A stretch of 37,037 nt of DNA from Myxococcales bacterium (GCA_003153055.1 PMBV01000155.1:1-37037); one strand, 5' to 3'. Positions 16,895 to 25,368 are shown, counted from the first letter of the stretch. Translations and numbers: made by a program. The notes: generated by a model not told the origin, from the letters alone.

Positions 16895-17215
16895 TCAGGT
16901 CGACGTCGCAAACCGGCGCGCCTCCTCCGCGAGGGCGATCAGCGCACGCGGGTCGGTCTCGAGAACGACTGCCCACTCCTTGAAGGGCTGGCCCGACCGG
17001 CGATGGTAGGGCTTCGCTCGGCCCACCTCGACGAGGTGCGCGAGGCGTGGCGCAGGAAACTTCATCACCAGCGAACCCGCGTGTACTTTGATGAAGACCG
17101 CCGTGCCGGCCCGAAGGCAGTCGAAGCCGAACAATCGCGCCCGGGCCACTGAAGGGTTGGTCGCGAGATAGAACGCCGTGAGCTCGCCCAGGTCGCTCGA
17201 CGCTCGCCCTTTCAT
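16895..17215 (-). CDS. TfoX N-terminal domain-like small protein
   Basis: 106 residues. The pattern ARLFGFDCLRAGTAVFIKVH, then SLVMKFPAPRLAHLVEVGRA, then PFKEWAVVL matches the TfoX/Sxy N-terminal domain (or the related YjbR/MmcQ fold), here without the C-terminal TfoX domain. The full-length family in gamma-proteobacteria regulates competence; the short form has no proven function. The start codon at 17215 overlaps the stop of the SRPBCC gene in an ATGA (17212-17215), so the two are translationally coupled and presumably controlled by the divergent LysR regulator. The C-terminus (DPRALIALAEEARRF) is helical. Confidence 0.72.
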   Translation of the reverse strand: MKGRASSDLGELTAFYLATNPSVARARLFGFDCLRAGTAVFIKVHAGSLVMKFPAPRLAHLVEVGRAKPYHRRSGQPFKEWAVVLETDPRALIALAEEARRFATST

Positions 17216-17757
17216 GAGTGCGCACTCGACGCTGGCTGGGCGACGGCGCGCATCTCGCCACCGGCCCCGCCGAAGCGCTTCTGAAGATTGCGGGCCGACT
17301 CGTTGAGGAGCCGGGTCATCATCGGCGCCGAGAGGTAGCGCAAGATTCCCCCGCGCCAATGGAAGTAGACCTGCGCCTTGAAGAGGGTGCCGCCACGACC
17401 ATCGGGCTCGGTGCGCCAGACCAGCACGTGCTCCGCCGTCGGCATCATCAGGTCGTTCTTCCTGGTGAAGGTGAACGCGTAGCCGTGCGGCGGGTCCCAC
17501 CACACAATCTGCTCGTCTACCGTGCCCATGCCGCTGAAGGTGCACTGCCTGGTCGAGCCGGCCCCGCAGCGCCCCGGATCGGCCGCGTGCGCGTGGTCCA
17601 TCTGGGCGACCTTCAACATCGCCAGCCAGCTGGGGAGATGCACCGGGTTCGAGATGAACTCGAACACCTCTGCCGGCGGGGCGTCGAGCTGCGTGGTGCC
17701 CTCGAACTTGAGCGGCGCGGTCGTGTGCTTCGTAACATCGAAGGGCTGGGTCGTCAT
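17212..17757 (-). CDS. SRPBCC (START/polyketide-cyclase fold) protein
   Basis: 181 residues from ATG 17757. After a short lead, FEGTTQLDAPPAEVFEFISN is the standard first strand and helix of the SRPBCC fold; FTFTRKN, VLVWRTEPDGRGGTLFKAQVYFHW and the long C-terminal helix (MMTRLLNESARNLQKRFGG) complete it. These proteins bind hydrophobic ligands in a deep pocket; the ligand here is unknown. Longer starts at 17811 and 17832 are possible but would run through the dyad at 17808-17826, and GGTGG lies just upstream of 17757. The gene is first in a two-gene unit with the TfoX-like gene and divergent from a LysR regulator, the classic arrangement for a regulated target. Confidence 0.82.
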   Translation of the reverse strand: MTTQPFDVTKHTTAPLKFEGTTQLDAPPAEVFEFISNPVHLPSWLAMLKVAQMDHAHAADPGRCGAGSTRQCTFSGMGTVDEQIVWWDPPHGYAFTFTRKNDLMMPTAEHVLVWRTEPDGRGGTLFKAQVYFHWRGGILRYLSAPMMTRLLNESARNLQKRFGGAGGEMRAVAQPASSAHS

Positions 17758-17807
17758 CGTGGTCCACCGGGCGGTTGTTGGTTGCCGCGGAACAGTAGGC
17801 GCCCCAT

Positions 17808-17857
17808 TCATCGTAAACCTTGATGAGTTCATTCGAACTCTCTCACCGAATATGTGA
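17808..17857. promoter_or_regulatory. Candidate LysR operator dyads between divergent genes
   Basis: TCATC (17808-17812) and GATGA (17822-17826) form a dyad that contains a T-N11-A LysR box (T17811, A17823). Two more dyads follow: GTTC-N4-GAAC at 17827-17838 and TCAC-N7-GTGA at 17843-17857. They fill the gap between the SRPBCC and LysR genes, the expected place for autoregulatory and target sites. The sequences are seen; binding is inferred. Confidence 0.45.
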
Positions 17858-17867
17858 AAGTTGCCCC

Positions 17868-18764
17868 GTGCTTGATGACGTCGCCGGCCTGCGCGCCTTC
17901 GTTCTCTCGGTGGACAGCGGCAGCTTCACGGGCGCGGCGAGAGTGCTGGGCTTGACGACCAATGCGGTGAGCCAACGCGTGGGACTGCTCGAGAAACACC
18001 TCGGGGTGCGATTGCTGCAACGCACCACCAGGCGAATGTCCGTCACCGACGAAGGGCGCAGGGTGTACGCGCGGGCCCACGACATTCTGGACGAGCTCTT
18101 GCGCGTCGAGGAGGACCTGCGCCCGGAGCACGACGCGCTGGTGGGGACGGTGCGGGTCTCGATGCCGGCGCCGGCCGCGTCTGCCGAGCTGATCAACGCG
18201 CTCGGAGTCGAACTGCAGCGGCATGCTCGGCTTCGAGTGCAGCTCCTCATCAGCCACGCACCGGTCGACATCGTCGCCGAGGGGCTCGACGTCGCGGTGC
18301 ACGTCGGCGAGCCTCGCGACAGTGGGCTGATCGCCAGGAAGCTGGGCGACCCCTCTTGGTGTCTCGCGGCGACCCCCTCGTACCTCGACCGCCGGGGCCG
18401 CCCGCGCCGCGCCGACGATCTCACGAAGCACGAGTGTCTTCGGTTCCTCGCCGAGCGGCCACAATCAGAGTGGCGGCTGGTCGACAGCCGGGGCCGCGAG
18501 CACGTGGTGCCCGTCGGAGGGGCGTTCGAGTCGGACGACAGCCGCGTGCTGGGCGAGGCCACCTACGCGGGCCTGGGCATCGGCATTCGGGCTCGAGGCG
18601 AGCTCGAGCGCGCAATCACCGAGGGGCGGCTCGAGCGGGTGCTGCCGGGTCTCGAGTTCGCCGGGCCCCCCATCTACGCGTTGTTCGCGCGGGGCCGCCT
18701 GCGCCTCGCGCGTGTCGCCCGCTTCTTCGAGTTGCTCCAGGGCGTCGTTCGACAGGTGCTCTGA
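17868..18764 (+). CDS. LysR-family transcriptional regulator
   Basis: 298 residues, typical for the family. The winged-helix domain at 1-60 reads DDVAGLRAFVLSVDSGSFTG, then AARVLGLTTNAVSQRVGLLE, then HLGVRLLQRTTRRMSVTDEG. The linker helix and a periplasmic-binding-protein-like effector domain (about 88-290) follow, with DVAVHVGEPRDSGLIARKLG typical of the CrgA/DsdC-like subgroup. I prefer the GTG at 17868, where homology starts; in-frame TTG/ATG codons at 17820-17823 would add 16 residues and overlap the operator-like dyads. It probably controls itself and the divergent SRPBCC/TfoX-like pair. The effector is unknown. It converges on the chemoreceptor gene 62 bases downstream. Confidence 0.93.
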   Translation: MLDDVAGLRAFVLSVDSGSFTGAARVLGLTTNAVSQRVGLLEKHLGVRLLQRTTRRMSVTDEGRRVYARAHDILDELLRVEEDLRPEHDALVGTVRVSMPAPAASAELINALGVELQRHARLRVQLLISHAPVDIVAEGLDVAVHVGEPRDSGLIARKLGDPSWCLAATPSYLDRRGRPRRADDLTKHECLRFLAERPQSEWRLVDSRGREHVVPVGGAFESDDSRVLGEATYAGLGIGIRARGELERAITEGRLERVLPGLEFAGPPIYALFARGRLRLARVARFFELLQGVVRQVL

Positions 18765-18826
18765 GCCAGCGACAGGTCGAGCGACGGCGACATGGGCCCG
18801 AGCCCGCCGGCCCTGAGCCGCGGCGC

Positions 18827-21800
18827 TCACGTCGCGAACCAGACCTCCTCGAACCGAACCTGGGGTGGCGTCTGGTGGAGCCGAACCCCCTGGAGCGCCG
18901 GGGTCGCCACGGCGTGGAACCGCTCGTGGTACAGCGGCACCACCACGCAGTCGTCCCGAACGATGGTCTCGGCTTTGCGGTACAGCTGGTCGCGGAGGCC
19001 GCGATCGATGGAGACCCGGGCCTCGTCGGTGAGCCGATCGAACTCCGCGTTCCGGTAGGCCAGCCCGTAGTACGTCTGGGCCTTCGAGTTCATCAGCACG
19101 TGGAGGAAGTTGTCGGGGTCAGCCACGTCGGCGATCCAGTTGCCTCGAAAGATGCCGAGGCGGCCCTCGCGCACTCGATCCCAGAAGTCGGTCGTCTCGA
19201 CGTGCTCGAGCTCGACCAGGCCCTCCTCGACGAGCGAGCCGAAGAGCACCCGATCCTCCTCCCGCGAGTCGCGATCGGGCGCGAACTGCAGGGCGATGCG
19301 GAGCCGCGAGTGCCCGGCCTGGGTGAGGAGCCGTCGGGCCAGCGCCATGTCCATGCGGGGCTCGTGCACGCGATCGCTCTCGAGCAGCGACGGAGGGGTG
19401 AGCGAGCGCGCGACTCGCGCTCCGGGGTGGAACCGGTCGACCACCGCTCGCACGTCGAGGCCGGCGCGAATGGCGCGGCGAACCCGCACGTCGTCGAACG
19501 GAGGGGTCGAGGTGTTGAAGCCCAGGAACCACACCGACGGCGTGCTGACGCTCAGCGTGGTGGCCGGCTCGACCCCGGCATCTTTCAGGTTCTCGGCGTG
19601 GAGGTACGAGACGAACTGCACCTCGCCACGCGTGAAGGCCTCGAGCGAGGCCCGGCGCGACGAGAAGAGTTGGAACTTGAGGCCTGCCAAGAGAGGGAGG
19701 CCGGTGCGATAGTACGTGGGGTTCCGCTCCATGGTGATGGAGTTGGACGTCGTCCCCACCAGACGGAAGGGGCCAGTGCCCAGCAGCCGGCCGCCCTCGA
19801 AGCGCGTCACGCTGGTGGCCGGCAACGCCAGCATCCTGAGGAAGAAGGCGCGCGGCTCATCGAGGCGAAGCTCGATGGTGTCGTCGGCCAGCACCTCGAT
19901 GCCGCTGACGCCCGGGGCGCGCCCGGCCACATAGTCGCTCGCGCCGGTGATGTCTTTGAACAGGCCCGCCTCGGGCGCCGCCGCCTGGGGGTCGAGGAGC
20001 CGCTCGAAGTGGGCCTTCACGTGCCGGGCGTTGAGCGCCACCCCGTCGGGGAACGTCACCCCTCGCCGCAGGGTGAACCGGTACCGGCGGCCGCTGCGGT
20101 CCGCCGACCACGACTCGGCGAGGTCGGGCACCAGGAGGCCGTCCTCGAAGCGAACCAGCGTGGAGTACATCGCCGAGAGCACCTCGGTCACCTGGAGGTC
20201 GCCCGAGTAGATGGGGTCGAGCCCGCGGGTGTCCTCGAGGCGGAGCCCCTGGTGGAGCCCCACCGTCAAGTGCCCACCGGGACGCGCGGCCGGCAGCTTG
20301 AAGTGAAAGACCTCGTTGTCCAGCGTATCGGCCTCGTGGCCCAGCTGCTCGACGGTGTGCGACAGGGCGTCGGAGATGCGCACCACGCGCTGGGCGTCCT
20401 CCCGCACGTCGGCCACCTCCTCGCTGATGGCCGTGTCGCCCTGCTTGAGCACGCGCTGAGCCCCGCGGATCTCGTCGATGGCCGCGGTCAGCCGCAGCAC
20501 CGAGTCAGACAGCTCTCGCCCCACCTTCACCTGGCCCTGAGCTCGGCTCGACGTGGTGTGGGCGGCGCGCGACATGTCCTGCACGTGCCGCACGAGCTCT
20601 CGGCCCTGGTACACCTGCTCACCGGCCAGGCGCATCACCTCGTCGACCCGCTCCGACACCTCGTCGCTCAGCTTGACCAGCGTGTCGCCCTCGGCGTCGA
20701 GCCGGCGGGTGTCCACCTGAGTGGCCTCGACGGCCGTGAGGGCGCGCTGCGCGGTGGCCTGAATGGCCAGGAGCGCCTCGGCCGCGCGCTCGCCCAGCCG
20801 AACCCCCACCGCGGTCTCGTCGCGGCTCAGGTTGACCAAGGTGACGGTGCTCTCCACCCCCTCGCGCACGGCCTTCACCTTGGTGCCAATCTCCCGCGTG
20901 GAGCGGCTCGTCTTCTCGGCCAGGCTGCGGACCTCGGCGGCCACCACGCCGAAGGCCTTGCCGCTCTCTCCCGCTTGGGCGGCGATGATGGCGGCGTTCA
21001 AGGCGAGGAGGTTGGTCTGGTCGGCGATCTCCTGAATGACGTCGAGCACCCGGCCGATCTCGAAGCTGGACACGCCCAGGGCGTCGACCAGCCGGGACGC
21101 GCGGCGGACCGTGTCGTCGATGCGCTGGAGGCCCTTGAGCGCGTCCATCACCAGCGTGGCTCCCTGGTGGGCCGTGGTGGTCACCTCGCGGGCCAAGGCG
21201 CCGGTCTCGTCGGTGCGCCGATGCACCGCCAGCATCGCGTCCTCCGCCGCCGAGACGGCCGCCCGCGTCTTCACCGTGAGGGTGGCCACCGCTTGGCCGG
21301 CGTCGGCCACCGCCTGGGCCCGGAGGCTGAGCGCCTCGGCCTGGCCGCTCGTCTTTTGCGACGCCACGTTGAGCGAGGCGAGCACCTGGGCCACCGCCTC
21401 GATGCTCTCGGTCATCTCGGTCAACGAGCGGGTCGTCTCCCGGGCGAAGGACTCGAGCTGATGCACTCGCTTCTGGGTCCCCTCCAGCGAGGCGCTCATG
21501 CCGTCGACGGCGCTCTGGCTGCGCTCCACGGCCGACCCCTGCCGCTGGGCCGCCTCGAGGAGCGAGCTGGCCTGGGTCTCCACCTCCCGGGCCGTGCGAT
21601 GCAGCGAGGTGGTGACGCGCTGCACTTGCAGCACGGCTCGCCGGAGCGTCAGCGCCAGCCGCATGAGCTCCGGGTCGTCCTCCTCGGTGGGGAGGAAGGT
21701 CAAGTCGCCCTCGGCGAAGCGCTCCACCAGGGCCCGCCGCGCCGCCGAGCGCCGCTGCCCGACCTCGAAGACCGTCACCGCCCCCAGCGCGGTGAACGTC

Positions 21801-21940
21801 ACCACCGACGAGGCCAGAAGCACGCCCCAGGTGAAGGTGGTGAGCGCGCCGACGGTGAGGGAGAGGACGAGGCCCGTCAGGCCGCCCGAGACGAGCCCGC
21901 CCACTGGGCCGAAGAGCACGAGGTACCAGCGTCGGTCCAT
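18827..21940 (-). CDS. Chemoreceptor fused to a C-terminal SBP_bac_5 solute-binding domain
   Basis: 1037 residues. Two transmembrane helices (about 5-30 and 37-58) are joined by only a few residues, so there is no periplasmic sensor. A HAMP-like and coiled-coil region follows, then the methyl-accepting signalling hairpin with tip [20 protein letters not shown] around 305-335. From about 555 to the end lies an apparently full-length family 5 extracellular solute-binding domain ([63 protein letters not shown]). With two TM helices both ends should be cytoplasmic, so the binding domain would face the cytosol. At the tip, residues equivalent to Tsr Glu385 and Arg388 are Ile and Gln. ATG 21940 was chosen at the TM start. 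No che genes adjoin it. Confidence 0.88.
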   Translation of the reverse strand: MDRRWYLVLFGPVGGLVSGGLTGLVLSLTVGALTTFTWGVLLASSVVTFTALGAVTVFEVGQRRSAARRALVERFAEGDLTFLPTEEDDPELMRLALTLRRAVLQVQRVTTSLHRTAREVETQASSLLEAAQRQGSAVERSQSAVDGMSASLEGTQKRVHQLESFARETTRSLTEMTESIEAVAQVLASLNVASQKTSGQAEALSLRAQAVADAGQAVATLTVKTRAAVSAAEDAMLAVHRRTDETGALAREVTTTAHQGATLVMDALKGLQRIDDTVRRASRLVDALGVSSFEIGRVLDVIQEIADQTNLLALNAAIIAAQAGESGKAFGVVAAEVRSLAEKTSRSTREIGTKVKAVREGVESTVTLVNLSRDETAVGVRLGERAAEALLAIQATAQRALTAVEATQVDTRRLDAEGDTLVKLSDEVSERVDEVMRLAGEQVYQGRELVRHVQDMSRAAHTTSSRAQGQVKVGRELSDSVLRLTAAIDEIRGAQRVLKQGDTAISEEVADVREDAQRVVRISDALSHTVEQLGHEADTLDNEVFHFKLPAARPGGHLTVGLHQGLRLEDTRGLDPIYSGDLQVTEVLSAMYSTLVRFEDGLLVPDLAESWSADRSGRRYRFTLRRGVTFPDGVALNARHVKAHFERLLDPQAAAPEAGLFKDITGASDYVAGRAPGVSGIEVLADDTIELRLDEPRAFFLRMLALPATSVTRFEGGRLLGTGPFRLVGTTSNSITMERNPTYYRTGLPLLAGLKFQLFSSRRASLEAFTRGEVQFVSYLHAENLKDAGVEPATTLSVSTPSVWFLGFNTSTPPFDDVRVRRAIRAGLDVRAVVDRFHPGARVARSLTPPSLLESDRVHEPRMDMALARRLLTQAGHSRLRIALQFAPDRDSREEDRVLFGSLVEEGLVELEHVETTDFWDRVREGRLGIFRGNWIADVADPDNFLHVLMNSKAQTYYGLAYRNAEFDRLTDEARVSIDRGLRDQLYRKAETIVRDDCVVVPLYHERFHAVATPALQGVRLHQTPPQVRFEEVWFAT

Positions 21941-22031
21941 CAGGTCTTCGACCCTACAGCGCCCGCCCTCCCTCCGCACGGACCGAAGCGGACGCCGGCC
22001 ATTTCGGGCCTCGGGGAAACCGGGCTACGAA

Positions 22032-22880
22032 GTGACCGTGCTGACGCTCCTGCTCGCCGCCTGCTGCCTGGGCCCGTTGGATGAGCGGTTCCTCCTCACC
22101 CTCTCCGGGCTGCCCATGGCGGTGCTGCGGGTCGAGGTGCGCGACGGCGTCTACCGCTACGAAGCCACCCACTTCCTCGACGAGGGGGAGACGCACTTCG
22201 CGCGGTCCTGGGTGCTCGACGAGCGCGGGGAGGTCGAGGGGCTGAGGCCCGAAGTTCTGTGGCTCCTCGAGCCTCCACCCGTGGGCTGCCGCCCGGTCTT
22301 CGAGGAGCGCCGGGCCACGAGGGAGACGCTGTGCATCGACGAGCGCACGTCCACCCGCGCGGTGGGCCGCCTCGAACAGGTGCCCTTCACCGCGCGCTAC
22401 GACGGCGGGAGGCTCTCGGGCCTCACTTTCCCCGGAGCCGAGTGGACACGCCTCGAGGGAAGACCGCCCAAGGCCAAGCCTTCGCAGGTGTTCGGCCGGG
22501 GCTTCGAGGTGGGCGCGGCCTCGGGTCCCTGGCGTCTCGAGCCCGCGGTGAAGGGCGCGAGGTTGGTGACGACGCCGGTGCGAGGCACGGCCAGCGGCGC
22601 CGAGGGACGACAACGGTGCTTGGTGCTGGCTCGCGACGCCGTGCATGAAGATGCTCGGCTGACGCTGGTGCTGGGGTTGATGGTCGAGGGAGGGCGGGCC
22701 TACCCGCACGCCTGGGTTCGGCGTGGAGCCCGGCATGAGGATCCTTCTCTGCTCCCCTCCGACGAAGGAGTGGAGGCCCGCTGGTACATCGAGCTCCCGC
22801 GCGAGTCAGCCGGGCAGCTCTACCTCGAGCTCCTCGATGGGCAGCGGCGGGTCGTCGGCCCCACCGAGCCCGGCCCATGA
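22032..22880 (+). CDS. Exported protein with transglutaminase-like C-terminal region (putative)
   Basis: 282 residues from a GTG at 22032. The N-terminus (TVLTLLLAACC) resembles a very short lipoprotein signal, though without a basic n-region. The middle is beta-rich and unrecognised (FLLTLSGLPMAVLRVEVRDG). Near the end, a cysteine (Cys196 in GRQRCLVLARDA), HAWV (His226) and DPSL (Asp237) fall in the order and spacing of the Cys-His-Asp triad of transglutaminase-core proteins, though the domain is short. A link to transglutaminases is therefore tentative. Upstream in-frame codons overlap the chemoreceptor gene antisense and are not coding. The gene is followed directly by a DUF218 gene, and the two may form one unit. 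Confidence 0.62.
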   Translation: MTVLTLLLAACCLGPLDERFLLTLSGLPMAVLRVEVRDGVYRYEATHFLDEGETHFARSWVLDERGEVEGLRPEVLWLLEPPPVGCRPVFEERRATRETLCIDERTSTRAVGRLEQVPFTARYDGGRLSGLTFPGAEWTRLEGRPPKAKPSQVFGRGFEVGAASGPWRLEPAVKGARLVTTPVRGTASGAEGRQRCLVLARDAVHEDARLTLVLGLMVEGGRAYPHAWVRRGARHEDPSLLPSDEGVEARWYIELPRESAGQLYLELLDGQRRVVGPTEPGP

Positions 22881-22933
22881 GGCGCTTCGAACGCTGCGCC
22901 ATGGAGCTCGCCTCCTGGGCTTTCGCTCGATGA
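22877..22933 (+). other. 18-codon mini-ORF linking two genes by ATGA overlaps
   Basis: ATGA at 22877 overlaps the upstream stop codon, and the mini-ORF (MRRFERCAMELASWAFAR) ends in a TGA that overlaps the ATG of the DUF218 gene at 22930. It could be a coupling leader, or it could be the true N-terminus of the DUF218 protein displaced by an indel, as it has the basic-hydrophobic look of a signal anchor start. Confidence 0.35.
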
Positions 22934-23469
22934 GCGTCGTGGTCGTCCTCCTGGTCATCGCCGGCGCTGGCCTCTGGGTGGGGCGCGTGCACTGGTTCGG
23001 CCAACGAGCCCACCTCAGGCCGGCACGCCCGCTGCCAGCGGTGGTCCTGGGAGCCCTGGTGCGCCCCGACGGTACGCCCTCCCCCGCGCTGGAGAACCGG
23101 GTGGCCGTGGGCGTGGAGCTCCTTCAGTCGGGCCGGGCCTCGAGGCTCGTGTTCTCTGGAGGCAGCCCCGACACTCGCCCCAGTGAGGCAGCGGTGATGC
23201 GAAGGCTGGCCGTGGCCGCCGGGGTCGATCCGAGCCGCTGCGAGCTGGAGGAGGCGAGCCGCTCCACGCTGGAGAACGCCCGAAGGTGCGCTGCGCTGAT
23301 GAAGGACGAACGGGAGATTCTTCTGGTGACCTGCGACTACCACCTGCTCCGGGCGACCAGGCGCTTCGAAGCCCATGGATTCAAGGCGTACCCAGTCGCG
23401 TCACGGCGCCGGCTCTCCATCTCCGCTCGGCTCTGGCTTTCGCTCCGAGAGGCGGTGGCGCTCTTGTGA
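22930..23469 (+). CDS. YdcF/ElyC-type DUF218 membrane-anchored protein
   Basis: 179 residues. An N-terminal transmembrane segment (MSVVVVLLVIAGAGLWVG) is followed by the DUF218 Rossmann-like domain: LPAVVLGALVRPDGTPS, ALENRVAVGVELLQSG, RLVFSGGSPD, SEAAVMRRLA, STLENARRCAAL and VTCDYHLLRATRRFEAHG. The SGG, E-A and D/S-H-x-x-R motifs that characterise the family are all present. Family members such as ElyC and SanA act in envelope integrity or peptidoglycan metabolism; the reaction is not known. It is shorter than ElyC, matching the SanA/YdcF branch. The start at 22930 overlaps the end of a mini-ORF; no strong ribosome site is visible, in line with translational coupling. Confidence 0.82.
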   Translation: MSVVVVLLVIAGAGLWVGRVHWFGQRAHLRPARPLPAVVLGALVRPDGTPSPALENRVAVGVELLQSGRASRLVFSGGSPDTRPSEAAVMRRLAVAAGVDPSRCELEEASRSTLENARRCAALMKDEREILLVTCDYHLLRATRRFEAHGFKAYPVASRRRLSISARLWLSLREAVALL

Positions 23470-23501
23470 CGACGCGCGGCCTGGTCGCACAGGGTGCCAC
23501 C

Positions 23502-24185
23502 TCAAGGGTGTCCGTCGAAGAAGTAGCCCCCGAGGCCGAGTGCGAAGACGGCCAGTCCATACAACGAATGCTCCAGCCAGACCGGGGCGAGCGTCTGGGT
23601 ACGCGCGTAGGTCGACGCGAGCAGTGCCCCGGCGGCAACTGACAAGAGCGGGGCCACCGGGCTGGCGTAGACGAGGTGGAGCGCGCCGAAGGCGAGCGCG
23701 TTGGCCGCGACCAGCACCGCGCGGCTGCCGAACAGGGGTCCGTACCGATGGAAGAAGAAGACGCGGTAGACGAGCTCCTGCGGCCACGCCGATATGAGGG
23801 GGTAGAGCACGAGGCCGATGAGCCAGGCGGTGCTCCCCGTCGCCGCGTCAGGTATCGCCCGGGGCCCCAGCGCCCGAGCGAGCCCGAATACCGCGAGCGC
23901 TCCGACGAGGGCGCGGGCGGCGATGCCCGGGAGCGCGGCTCTGAGGTGCCCGAGTGAGAGCAACCGAGAGCGATCGAACGTCGGGTCGGCCCACAACGCG
24001 GCCATCACCCCCGCCGTCACCACGGCCAACACCACCAATCGCGGCGCGGCGATGACGTGCCAGCGCATCAGCAGCGGCAGCCCGAGGAAGATGGCGCCGA
24101 GTTCGAGGGTTCGGGCCAGGCTCGATTTCGGCGTCGCGGAACCCGACGCGGCCGTGGGCAGGGAAGTCATCGGAACTGTAAACAT
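23502..24185 (-). CDS. CPBP-family intramembrane metalloprotease
   Basis: 227 residues, polytopic with about six to eight hydrophobic segments. The CPBP (CAAX protease and bacteriocin-processing) motifs are in order: motif 1 as QELVYRVFFFHRY (usually EExxxR; the first Glu is Gln here), motif 2 FGALHL (FxxxH) and motif 3 LEHSLYG with a conserved His. The second Glu and both His, the likely metal and catalytic ligands, are kept, so activity is possible. Substrates are unknown. ATG 24185 and 24170 are both possible starts. It converges on the DUF218 gene 32 bases away and is followed upstream by a long gene-poor stretch. Confidence 0.8.
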   Translation of the reverse strand: MFTVPMTSLPTAASGSATPKSSLARTLELGAIFLGLPLLMRWHVIAAPRLVVLAVVTAGVMAALWADPTFDRSRLLSLGHLRAALPGIAARALVGALAVFGLARALGPRAIPDAATGSTAWLIGLVLYPLISAWPQELVYRVFFFHRYGPLFGSRAVLVAANALAFGALHLVYASPVAPLLSVAAGALLASTYARTQTLAPVWLEHSLYGLAVFALGLGGYFFDGHP

Positions 24186-24254
24186 GCCGTGCCTGGACCG
24201 TCACCGCAACGTGACGAACGGGTGGTGGCCCGACTCCGACCTCGGCCAGAAGGA

Positions 24255-24308
24255 GCGACAACTTAGTTGTCGCGATCAGACGCCAAATTGCGACAACCTG
24301 GTTGTCGC
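24255..24308. repeat. Pair of perfect 19-base palindromes
   Basis: GCGACAACT-T-AGTTGTCGC (24255-24273) and GCGACAACC-T-GGTTGTCGC (24290-24308) are both perfect 9+1+9 palindromes, 35 bases apart centre to centre, and differ only by a compensatory pair (T/A versus C/G). The compensatory change argues that base pairing, or dyad symmetry for a protein, is under selection. The first is preceded by GGA, giving the GGAG start often seen in REP elements. Confidence 0.85.
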
Positions 24309-24333
24309 CCCGAAGAGGGGTACCCCCACCACC
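24301..24333 (+). repeat. Left arm of a 34-base inverted repeat
   Basis: This arm aligns with the reverse complement of 25369-25402 over 32 of 34 positions (one mismatch, one single-base gap). It contains the palindrome GGGGTACCCC. It overlaps the second 19-base palindrome. The arms bound about 1.1 kb that holds only one small gene. Confidence 0.8.
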
Positions 24334-24756
24334 GCTCGTGTTCCAGCGGCCATGCGGCGGGTGAGGTCGCCGCGGAGGCTGAGGAGGCATTGGGCGCGGC
24401 AACCTCAGCGGGCGAGCCTGCCTTGAGGTGCAAGGGTGAGGCCGGTGCACACCGACCGAGGCGGTCTGGCCAGCGCCTCGACCCGAGACCGCGGTGAGCA
24501 CACGTGAGAAGCCGCAAGCTTTCGTCTGCGCCACTCGACCGACCGGCCGAGGGGCTCGTGATGCTTGCCCGGATGCCCCGTGTCGCTCGCTGAGCTCGCC
24601 CCTCAGGGCAGTGGGAGCAATCATCGAGCCGTAGCCGCAACTGAACACGATCGAACCCATGACGGAGAAGGAGGGGCAGCAACGTCTGCAAGGCCAACCT
24701 CCAGGACATGGCAATCCACGTCAGCCACGACGGTGGGCGAGGGTCCCCGGCAACGT

Positions 24757-24804
24757 CACCAATGGTACCATTCGCGGGCCTCGCAGCAGATGTAACCATT
24801 GGTG
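24757..24804. repeat. 10-bp inverted repeat around a 28-base spacer
   Basis: CACCAATGGT (24757-24766) is exactly complementary to ACCATTGGTG (24795-24804). The left arm also overlaps the 12-base palindrome AATGGTACCATT (24761-24772). It could be an operator pair or an RNA stem. Confidence 0.6.
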
Positions 24805-25113
24805 CTGTTGCTGGCGACCCTGGCCCCTCAGTCCTTGAGTCGGGGACAATCACCTGCCGTGCAGCGGGGCTGATCTGATCGCCCACCGGCCAAGTCCCAA
24901 ACGCCGCCGTCCTCCCTGGGCCAGCCTGTCCAGGTCAAACACCCGATCGCCCACTGTGGAGAGCCGCTGCTCCAGGCGGGTCTGTGGCTCGGCCTGGAGG
25001 TCGACGGCCAATCGGAGGCGTGGGCGGTTACACCGGCGCTCAGGCGCAGCGCGGGTCGAGGTGCCCCGGAGGACTCGCCTCCCCTGGCCCGGCCCGTTAG
25101 GCATGCAGCAGTC

Positions 25114-25362
25114 ATGAACGAATCGATCGTCGAAGTGAAGGACGCAGTGCTGACCACCTTCGAGGACCAGCGGGTGGAGGTCCGCGGCGGGGCGTACCTC
25201 TCACCGGAGGCGTGGCTTCGCACCGAGTCCGAGGTCGAACGCCTCCGCGCCAAGACCGCCGAGCTCGAGGAGCGGTCCCTCCTCGTCCCATCGATGGTGC
25301 TGGCCGCCGGGCTCCTCGGCACGGCGCTCGGTTTCTGGCTCGGGCGGCGGTCCAGCGACTGA
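25114..25362 (+). CDS. Small coiled-coil membrane protein, unrecognised
   Basis: 82 residues. A soluble N-terminal part (MNESIVEVKDAVLTTFEDQR), a charged coiled-coil helix (TESEVERLRAKTAELEERS, about 37-55) and one C-terminal transmembrane helix with GxxxG spacing (MVLAAGLLGTALGFWLGRR, about 60-78) are visible. Composition and codon pattern look like a real gene, although no strong ribosome site precedes ATG 25114. Topology would be cytoplasmic N-terminus, tail-anchored. The stop is only 6 bases before the right arm of the inverted repeat, so the gene lies inside the repeat-bounded segment. I do not recognise a family. Confidence 0.6.
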   Translation: MNESIVEVKDAVLTTFEDQRVEVRGGAYLSPEAWLRTESEVERLRAKTAELEERSLLVPSMVLAAGLLGTALGFWLGRRSSD

Positions 25363-25368
25363 CAGAGA

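Larger units (their letters stand above)
24186..25113. other. Gene-poor 0.9-kb stretch with palindromes and inverted repeats
   Basis: No convincing gene is seen in 928 bases. Open frames on both strands lack ribosome sites and have low-information translations. The stretch instead holds two 19-base palindromes (24255-24273, 24290-24308), the left arm of a long-range inverted repeat (24301-24333) and a 10-bp stem pair (24757-24804). This fits the remains of a mobile or REP-like element rather than coding DNA. Confidence 0.6.

Noticed and set aside
16895..17767. Longer version of the TfoX-like gene reaching through the SRPBCC gene
   Set aside because: The first 180 codons are an out-of-frame copy of the SRPBCC gene; only the last 106 residues carry conserved sequence, and ATG 17215 overlaps the SRPBCC stop as expected for coupling.
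18356..22084. 1240-codon plus-strand frame opposite the chemoreceptor-SBP gene
   Set aside because: Composition is typical of an antisense frame in GC-rich DNA; the minus strand encodes two clear protein families over the same span.
24850..25104. 84-codon minus-strand frame in the gene-poor stretch
   Set aside because: Part of the translation looks protein-like, but there is no ribosome site, no family and competing frames look similar.
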